From: Oscillospiraceae bacterium
GTDB taxonomy: Bacteria; Bacillota; Clostridia; Oscillospirales; Ruminococcaceae
DNA: 46,558 nucleotides
NCBI GenBank assembly: GCA_003531585.1
Contig: DQFX01000061.1
Coordinates: forward strand, 12,597 to 59,154
Direction of reading: 5' to 3'
Numbering within the stretch: the first letter of the stretch is position 1; the number at the start of each line of letters is the position of its first letter. Made by a program: the position numbers and the translations under genes. This document shows, in pieces, positions 41,801 to 46,558 of this stretch. The notes beneath the pieces were generated by a model that saw nothing but the letters and a program-made list of their open reading frames with translations, did no database searches and was not told the DNA's origin.

Positions 41801-43946
41801 GGACGTTGTTCAGCGTGCTGTAGGCGGGGGTGTGATGAGTGTGTTCGCTTCCGAGTTCGCTTTCATGACCGGGATCCCTGTAGGTAGTGCCTGGGGTGCT
41901 GCTGGGGGAAGCGTTTCCGTATGAAAGCAGCTTGTCCGACTGCTGCTGCGTGGAAGAAACGTACCCGTCCTTATACTCCACCGCAGGAATGGACTCGCCC
42001 GCCGTGCGGTTTACCGTGCTCTTTCCGGAGGGGTCGGTGTTGGTGTAGGATACCAGGGTCTGCTCCTGGTCGGAGGGGCGGGAGCCGTCTATGTTGTCGT
42101 AGTAATTCGTGCCGTCTACAAGATATCTGTTCGCGGGGCTTTTCGTTATATCCTTATAGGACTGTATGCCGGTTATCTCCCAGCCGTCAGAGCCGTTAGC
42201 GCTGACGGAAAGCGTGTCGCCGACAGTGAAATACAGCTTGTCCTTAAGCTGCGGATAATTCGCGGCGAGCAGGTCGTTGAGCTTCGTCTGGAGCTGCGAG
42301 CGGGAATAGGTCCCCGCGGGTATGTCGAAAGTCAGGTCGCCGCCGGCAATGGTTCCGGCCGGGTCGGTGGTTATCTTGAACGCGAGGGTGTTCATGTTTT
42401 GGGGTATGACTATGCCTGCGTCAAGCTTCTTGCAGCACTTCAGCGAAGAGGGAGTGTACTCCGAGCGCTCCTTTCCGGGTTTCAGCACAGACAGCGCCGC
42501 GTTGTCGAAGAGGTCGTACACCATATAGCCGCTCGGTACGTCCGTCTTGTCCAGCTTCACACGGCACTCGCTGCCGTACTGGAGCGTGCTGAGCCTGAGC
42601 GCGCCGTTCACCGTTTTGACCTCTATAGGGCAGCTGTACTCCGCGAGCTTTTCGCGTATGCGGTCGGCGATGGCGTCCGCGCTGGAGTAGGTGCGGAGAT
42701 CCTCGCCCGGGTCGAGCAGGTCAATGCGCAGCTTCTCCTGATGGGGTTTTCCGTCGCTGTCGTACCAGCCTGCGTCAAGTACGAAATAGTCGTTCCTGCC
42801 GCGCTCTATCTCCTGCCCCGCCGGAATCTGCCGCGTTCCGGTCAGCACCGCTTCGCTGTTCACAAGGTCGCTGTATTTGCAGATATCGTAGATAGGAGAA
42901 CTGATGTGGTCTATCATCAGGAAGTTGCCGGAAAGTCCGGTCATGGTCATATCGCTCTTTATTCCGATGACGTTTCTGCCGCTGACCGTTTCCGCGACCG
43001 CTTCCATCTTGCAGGGGAGCCCGGCGTTCTGAAATTTCTCGTTCATCTTCGCGACAAGCTCATCGCGGGTATACTTTCCCTGATCTATCTTTATGGAATA
43101 TTTCGTGTCGTCGGTATTGCCCAGCCGGAACTCGATGACGTCATTCTTGCCCGGCTTTATCTCAAGCTCGCTGTCAGGGGCCTTGAAATTAGTAACGCCA
43201 AGCAGGTATCCGTTGGAATTGCCCGTGACCTTATCATAGAACAGCGACGCGCCGTTTCCGGCTATGTAGTTTATCTTCCCGCCCTCGCACTGCATGGTGA
43301 GCTGCTTGTCCTCGTTGACGCCGACTATGAGCGAAAGATCCTGCTCCCACAGTTCGTCGTCTATCTTGTCGGCGATCTCCTCGACCGTGTAGGTCCCCGC
43401 GGGGATATTGACCGTGCATTCATAGTCCGCGCCGTCCTTGCTGACGCCGATTATAAGCGGGGAGTTTGTGCCGTCTATAGTGACCCAGCCCTCGTGGGTA
43501 AGGCTTCCCGCGTCCTTTTCGTATTCCGGGAGGTGCTTTTCGAACAGGGGCATGCCGTTGAACTCCGCAGAATCCGTGATCTGATCCATCTCGTCGATGA
43601 GCTGCTGATATTCAAGGTCGATCGCCTCGCGGTCGAGGCGGCTCAGGGTGTCGTTTGAAGCCTCCACGGCAAGCTCCTTCATGCGGTGGAGCATATCGTG
43701 TAGCTCCTGCGCGCAGCCGTCCACGGTGTCGAGGTAGCTGATTCCATCGTTTATGTTGCGCTGACCCTGCCGCAGACCGCGGTCGATGGCGCGGAGCTTC
43801 TCGGAAATCGCAAGCCCTGCCGCGTCGTCGGCGGCGGAGTTCACGCGGTACCCGGAGCTGAGCCGCCTTGAAGCCTGCGCCAGCTTTGACTGCGCTTCGC
43901 TCATGCGGTTTGCAGTTATCATTCCATCGTTGTCTATGAATTTCAC
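38838..43946 (-). CDS. Giant flagellin (1702 residues)
   Basis: The N-terminal 140 residues are a flagellin D0/D1 region: SKLAQASRRLSSGYRVNSAA, DDAAGLAISEKL, MKELAVEASNDT and ITDSAEFNGMPLF. The last 100 residues are the matching C-terminal region, ending SGIRDADIAEEVKAAAKQKL and IMQAQGYIMSKQKENSQ. The roughly 1450-residue core, several times the usual size, repeats the pattern I/V-P-x-G-x-Y-x-x-x-x-L/I-A-x-x-I-N at least eleven times (PAGTYTVEEIADKI, PDGTYTSGADLASAIN, PEGSYTADTLAAAI, PGGSYYPDEIAAAI), resembling Flagellin_IN motifs. The start is GTG behind a GGGGGGA site. It would polymerise into a filament with a large outward domain. No other motility gene is near, and the promoter is vegetative. 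Confidence 0.88.
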   Translation of the reverse strand: MKFIDNDGMITANRMSEAQSKLAQASRRLSSGYRVNSAADDAAGLAISEKLRAIDRGLRQGQRNINDGISYLDTVDGCAQELHDMLHRMKELAVEASNDTLSRLDREAIDLEYQQLIDEMDQITDSAEFNGMPLFEKHLPEYEKDAGSLTHEGWVTIDGTNSPLIIGVSKDGADYECTVNIPAGTYTVEEIADKIDDELWEQDLSLIVGVNEDKQLTMQCEGGKINYIAGNGASLFYDKVTGNSNGYLLGVTNFKAPDSELEIKPGKNDVIEFRLGNTDDTKYSIKIDQGKYTRDELVAKMNEKFQNAGLPCKMEAVAETVSGRNVIGIKSDMTMTGLSGNFLMIDHISSPIYDICKYSDLVNSEAVLTGTRQIPAGQEIERGRNDYFVLDAGWYDSDGKPHQEKLRIDLLDPGEDLRTYSSADAIADRIREKLAEYSCPIEVKTVNGALRLSTLQYGSECRVKLDKTDVPSGYMVYDLFDNAALSVLKPGKERSEYTPSSLKCCKKLDAGIVIPQNMNTLAFKITTDPAGTIAGGDLTFDIPAGTYSRSQLQTKLNDLLAANYPQLKDKLYFTVGDTLSVSANGSDGWEITGIQSYKDITKSPANRYLVDGTNYYDNIDGSRPSDQEQTLVSYTNTDPSGKSTVNRTAGESIPAVEYKDGYVSSTQQQSDKLLSYGNASPSSTPGTTYRDPGHESELGSEHTHHTPAYSTLNNVLTQFTEAGTSLRDTTLSFDLTDKDGRKNSYSVTIPKGSTVEQAVGKINRELKNVVSASADGSSLKLKSKDEGEDVEFSNFSGNMMQYAKKSSLAGRSGAVIDGDTVYVPSTLTLSKASSHIPLTVDSTNDRLAFTLGGKSYDLRLENRAYGSLSDLAAEINAKMAAANGGSTAGVKVSGDSLVFTGAPKDAGGSSFSASSTCPLNKQKITHDVINSPYYNPATGNAETPAKITLSSVDSHLPLTIDSSGSSNNYITIDYTYPKNSTVSGIITNRLTIMIPDGTYTSGADLASAINSAIDMDASLKGKITADYGSNGLTFTSVQRGKGCSFSNLTTTSNIEKYKKTNTAAGGTAVPGENKLKFPAYIRNSKFSTLFGGDGVEINDLNDTVSINVNGTDYKFKLAHGSYSGSNGQQRIADQIRAGLSGSGVTVDASGSELKLTTSNVGAGASVSLNADNNSPIFKRAETCNSPRSTDRKYTPAYIIGRATVGNIEIKDYFSEMTFDYANNGLSQTLTVSVPEGSYTADTLAAAIQASIDGQIGAGQLEVGVSSGKLSITAKVVGGDQRMGNFSGRLFNRVFQDVNYTRPNPHTEKAGTTAGSALSYIIGRNTIQPETADEIKSGKNVLIYAGLNDELKFDFTYQGHTYEVGFNIPGGSYYPDEIAAAIQTAGREAMGKMTDVNGDPLPAENFHATIGLSAIGVSENSTGIDNSDKLILSYIVPDNGTVKQVDAIIDGVRGNSAYRLFYDATQSPRPSRIIGKSDLSGGVTIISGQNDELTFELDGVPLTVKIPAGTYDSRSVSEALNKELEAIPCLVRAVDNNGNLMFYTTENGAYDIDKFTGSASDELFYGADKRDDDNEIGIHYGRRTNSYIWYDKTRADEHLMRINTTGVTTVDRALKAISRLDYANDYLSKWRAVSGAQRNRSEHAYSVNATTVENLESAESGIRDADIAEEVKAAAKQKLIMQAQGYIMSKQKENSQSVLDIMA

Positions 43947-43988
43947 TTTACGTTCCCCCCGGCAGTTTCAAATATAATTACCATTTTA

Positions 43989-44017
43989 ATTATATTACAT
44001 TCTGTTCTGGTTGTCAA
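43989..44017 (-). promoter_or_regulatory. Consensus sigma-A promoter of the giant flagellin
   Basis: On the minus strand: TTGACA (44017-44012), a 17-bp spacer, TATAAT (43994-43989). I found no sigma-D motif (TAAA, 15 bp, GCCGATAA) in the leader. The transcript would start about 35 bp before the GTG. Confidence 0.8.
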
Positions 44018-44052
44018 GCGGTGAATGCAGAAATCCATACAGCGCAGAGTTG

Positions 44053-44273
44053 TCACAGAACAACATGCCCCGTATATTCCGGCAGCTATAAAATATGAAA
44101 CGCCGGTCTTACAGAACAGGCGTTTTTTCCCGACTATGACAGCCTGACCGAAAATGACACTGAATATTAAAAGCCTGAAAGCCAAAACGTGCGAATCAAC
44201 ATCCCCAGCCGGAAAAAGGATTGTATAATCTTACCGGTTCGAGGACGGCAGAGAATTGTTCTGCGGCGCGGGC
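44053..44273 (+). pseudogene. Decayed 5' fragment of the PepSY-like lipoprotein gene
   Basis: The translated fragment reads TCPVYSGSYKI-stop-NAGLTEQAFFPDYDSLTEND-T-EY-stop-KPES and, after a frameshift, GLYNL and RFEDGRELFCGAG. It follows residues of the intact protein at 12259-13275 (CPIYSGSYKIWDASLAERVF, FPDYDSLTENDIEYSKLES, KGLYNLYRFKDGRELFCDAG). A TGA (44096-44098) replaces a Trp codon, a TAA occurs at 44168-44170, and at least one frameshift plus a short deletion near 44072 are present. Similarity stops near 44273. Confidence 0.8.
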
Positions 44274-44574
44274 AGGATCCTCAGGACGATCGCAGGGACA
44301 GCCCGACGGGCGACGAATGCGAGGTCATCTCACCTATGGAGTGTGGCTCTATTTGAAGAACGGCAGTCAGAAGGGCTGGTGGAGCAGCGGCCTGATATCC
44401 TTCGATGATATCGCTGTGCTTGTTACGGACGATATAAACACCGACCTCGACGATTTCGTCATTGAAGAGGCAGGACCACAGTATGTCCTAAGATGGTGGA
44501 ACTCTCCAACGGCAAGGGTCGGGCGGTCAGAGAAACTATCCGCAGGCGGTTTGCCGACCGGCTGCAGCTCGTCG
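44274..44574 (+). other. Unassigned remnant-like segment
   Basis: An open plus-strand frame here encodes GVWLYLKNGSQKGWWSSGLI, then SFDDIAVLVTDDINTDLDDF and VIEEAGPQYVLRWW, which looks protein-like in composition but matches nothing I recognise and has no ribosome binding site. It follows directly on the lipoprotein pseudogene and is probably another gene fragment. Confidence 0.3.
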
Positions 44575-44810
44575 TAGTTCGTCAGCGTTAAAATGCAGAA
44601 CTGCGGGGGCGCTTCGATCGTTATGTCGTTTGTTGAAACGAGGCGGTTCAGCACCGTGCGGGTCTGTTGGAGCGTTCGCTGATTGATTGCAGACAGTTCT
44701 TTTACAGTCGTGCAGCACTGCCCGCGCTTTATTTCGCAGTTCATGTACATGGCGTCATCCCACGCGGCGAGATACTTGGCAGTATAAGCGGAATAAAGGA
44801 AAGGCTGCAT
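44519..44810 (-). pseudogene. Fragment of a DnaD/replisome-organizer-type protein
   Basis: From the ATG at 44810 the frame reads CEIKRGQCCTTVKELSAINQ, RTLQQTRTVLNRLVSTNDIT and ITIEAPPQFCILTLTNYDEL, the winged-helix pattern found in replisome organizers of phages and mobile elements (G-Q...L-S...T-x-Q-Q-x-R-x-x-L-x-x-L-x-S-T-N-x-I-T...N-Y). After about residue 95 the sequence turns into unrelated residues, so the gene is broken. The true N terminus may also be missing. With the lipoprotein remnant next to it, this marks a decayed mobile-element scar. Confidence 0.5.
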
Positions 44811-44839
44811 TCCGAAAAAGAAAGGAAGCAGCCTTTTTT
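44801..44839 (+). terminator. Intrinsic terminator in the remnant zone
   Basis: AAGGCTGC (44801-44808) and GCAGCCTT (44828-44835) with a 19-nt loop, then a T-run to 44839. It overlaps the start of the replication-protein fragment on the other strand. Confidence 0.6.
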
Positions 44840-44924
44840 GTGGTATAGGAAAAGCTGAAGATGCTGGTAAGAAAATAAACAGTATCCCCCGGGGCTAGCG
44901 CGCCGGGGATTCACTATAGAATAA

Positions 44925-44954
44925 AAAGCGGCATGTACGGATACACGCCGCTTT
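44925..44954 (-). terminator. Terminator of the SGNH-protein gene
   Basis: AAAGCGGC (44925-44932) and GCCGCTTT (44947-44954). On the minus strand the stem is followed by TTATTC after a run of T, about 70 bp past the stop codon. A further stem ATCCCC/GGGGAT lies at 44884-44910. Confidence 0.65.
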
Positions 44955-45025
44955 GTTCTGATGGTTAGCTTTTAACTTCTTTCTGTTACAATATAATTGT
45001 CGGTAAATCCACAGCAACAGCCTTT

Positions 45026-46516
45026 TTATCTTGTGCATGTAAATTCAGGCACATGTGTGTCAAATGCAGCAGAATCTATGACCTCACCGGTCGTATTATC
45101 AACGACAACTATATTGAATCCACGCATGTTCTTGGAATACTCTTTCCCGGATACATTTATCGACGATTTATCGCCTGCATGCAAAGTCTGGCTGGTTACG
45201 GAAATATTCATGTCATTGAGCATGCCGTGGTATTCAGTATTGCCATCGCCATTGTCGCCGTTTCCAATATTCTGCGCGACAACGGTTTTGCCGTCTATCA
45301 CGCCGACAAAGCTGTGGTATTCGTGCTCTAAAAGCGTATCGGCATTATCGAATCCGAGAGCTTTCAGCAGATCCGCCTGTTCCTGAGTAAGAGAATATCC
45401 CTGGATGTCCCTGACGGATAAAATTGCCGTATATCCGTTCAACTCCTTCAGCTTGAAGAGATATTCATCAAAATTTGTTGTTTTGGAAAGACGAACTTCT
45501 TTTGATTTTCTGCTGTATTTCTCAAACATCTCCTCATATACATGGTATTTATTGTCACCTTGATGATTAGCAAATCCAAATTGCTGCTGTAACTTATCAG
45601 CGACATATTTAGACACCTTTTCGGCTCCACAGTTGTTAGTGTGCATGGGATCGATAAAATCCATTGAATAGTCTAATCCAATAGATTCAGCCTCAAGGTT
45701 TAAATCCCACATCTCATATCCTCGATTAGTTATAATGCGCTTGGCATAGTTGTACATAGCGAATTTATCTTCTGAAAGGCAATTCGGGGTACAGGTAAAA
45801 ATGACCTTTTTTCCCAAACCGTCGCAAAAGTCCAAAAAATCAGACAAATAATGCTGTGTTTCCTCAGAAATAGGTATTTCGGGGGCGTCAAACCGAGCTT
45901 TTATTTCTTCGTAATTAAACGGCGAAACTCCATATTTCACAAAATAACCCAAGAAACTGTTTTTATCTTCAACAAAATCAGCTTCCGATAAATCATTCCA
46001 TCTGTTATGGTATTTGTAAAATGAGAAATAGAACTCATTAAGGTCAACACCACTCTTATCATAATATCTCACCCAATCGGATGTCATTGTTTGTATTGCT
46101 TTGACTTTATTATCAGACCAAGCCATATTATCTGTAACTCTTCTGATTGACTCCTCCCAAATGCAGTTATAGGCAAGCTGCCTGATATCCACAAGGTATA
46201 CTTCGGGATCTTGAGTTTTTTCAATTTCTGTAATTAGAAATCTTGTGGCATTAAATGGAAGATTACCGAAAGCCATTGGATATAAAGCTATTCCATTTTC
46301 TTTATACATGACAGGGGCAATGGCGAATTCTTGGACAGAACTGCTTCCGATCCATACTGCGTCAAGGATATCTGACGGCAGACTATAGAACTGACTAAAC
46401 TCAGCGCGAGAGTGCACATCGTCTTGATAATTCAACACCGTGTTTATTCTCAATGCAGAAACAGCAAAAAGCGCAAGAAAAATTATCAGACTAATTATTC
46501 TTTTTGCTATATTCAC
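45026..46516 (-). CDS. SGNH/DltD-like anchored protein with ILEI-like tail
   Basis: A 496-residue protein with GTG start behind GGAGGGATAAAAA. An N-terminal anchor (about 5-28) is followed by an SGNH-type domain: AVWIGSSSVQEFAIAPVMY (Ser block) and DFIDPMHTNNCGAEKVSKYV with the DxxH catalytic pair, both better conserved than in the protein at 30665-31744. From about residue 360, FKLKELNGYTAILSVRDIQG, ADLLKALGFDNADTLLEHEY, HSFVGVIDGKTVVAQN and a final MRGFNIVVVDNTTGEVIDSA-AFDTH resemble the two halves of the interleukin-like (ILEI/FAM3) fold in swapped order. The gene is AT-rich. A partner such as an MBOAT gene could lie beyond the window end. Likely an extracellular glycan acyltransferase or esterase. 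Confidence 0.7.
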   Translation of the reverse strand: MNIAKRIISLIIFLALFAVSALRINTVLNYQDDVHSRAEFSQFYSLPSDILDAVWIGSSSVQEFAIAPVMYKENGIALYPMAFGNLPFNATRFLITEIEKTQDPEVYLVDIRQLAYNCIWEESIRRVTDNMAWSDNKVKAIQTMTSDWVRYYDKSGVDLNEFYFSFYKYHNRWNDLSEADFVEDKNSFLGYFVKYGVSPFNYEEIKARFDAPEIPISEETQHYLSDFLDFCDGLGKKVIFTCTPNCLSEDKFAMYNYAKRIITNRGYEMWDLNLEAESIGLDYSMDFIDPMHTNNCGAEKVSKYVADKLQQQFGFANHQGDNKYHVYEEMFEKYSRKSKEVRLSKTTNFDEYLFKLKELNGYTAILSVRDIQGYSLTQEQADLLKALGFDNADTLLEHEYHSFVGVIDGKTVVAQNIGNGDNGDGNTEYHGMLNDMNISVTSQTLHAGDKSSINVSGKEYSKNMRGFNIVVVDNTTGEVIDSAAFDTHVPEFTCTR

Positions 46517-46558
46517 TTTTTATCCCTCCATTTATTTAGGTCACCTCTAAAAACCTTG

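Noticed and set aside
42399..43658. 419-codon plus-strand frame opposite the flagellin gene
   Set aside because: It is antisense to the conserved flagellin N terminus and has no domain of its own.
1..46558. CRISPR arrays, rRNA and tRNA genes
   Set aside because: No regularly spaced direct repeats with unique spacers, no rRNA-like stretches and no cloverleaf-forming tRNA sequence were recognised by eye.

Overview
The window looks like chromosome from an anaerobic gut or rumen Firmicute of the Ruminococcus/Oscillospiraceae type. This is inferred from a C-terminal type I dockerin (the cellulosome anchoring module), a GC content slightly above 50 percent, strong AGGAGG-type ribosome binding sites, a GHKL/LytTR two-component pair, a PdaB-like sporulation deacetylase behind a sigma-E-like promoter, and a Tn4451-like mobilization module. 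No rRNA, tRNA or CRISPR array was seen.

Left part (1-15.1 kb). A lipoprotein sugar-binding protein (245-1768, minus) follows a structured repeat that recurs at 31.8 kb. Next comes an island bracketed by GC-rich hairpin repeats in opposite orientation, whose outer 28 bp are identical (2051-2078 and 15099-15126). Inside are a large serine recombinase, a STAND/NB-ARC-TPR ATPase behind an array of perfect palindromes, a MobA-type relaxase with MobC, an oriT-like nest of interleaved inverted repeats, a ParM/ParR pair and a 58-residue TnpW-like gene. A second minus-strand block follows: an ECF-type sigma factor with a DUF4367-like membrane partner, then a lipoprotein and a three-gene ABC exporter.

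Middle (15.3-31.7 kb). After the deacetylase and an orphan phage-tail-like gene, a consensus sigma-A promoter (17599-17627) precedes a 14-kb plus-strand operon for a teichoic-acid-like surface polymer. It encodes GT2, GT32, LicD, a TarI/IspD-type cytidylyltransferase, an epimerase fused to a CDP-glycerol-type polymerase, an acyltransferase and a TagGH-type exporter. The last five genes form a Dlt-like branch (adenylating ligase, carrier protein, MBOAT, DltD/SGNH protein) with an inserted PLP-dependent decarboxylase of the DapDC/BtrK fold. My main hypothesis is that an amino acid is loaded on the carrier, decarboxylated there, and the amine-bearing acyl group is put on the polymer. The ligase gene carries an in-frame TAG at codon 35.

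Right part (32-46.5 kb). A GHKL kinase/LytTR regulator pair diverges from a 1412-residue secreted protein with leucine-rich repeats and a dockerin; 14-bp direct repeats at 21-bp spacing lie between the two. A 1702-residue flagellin follows, with at least eleven repeats in its core and a consensus vegetative promoter. The sequence then decays into gene remnants, including a broken copy of the island lipoprotein gene, and ends with an SGNH/DltD-like protein. Coordinates and motifs were read by eye; family names rest on motif recognition, not searches.
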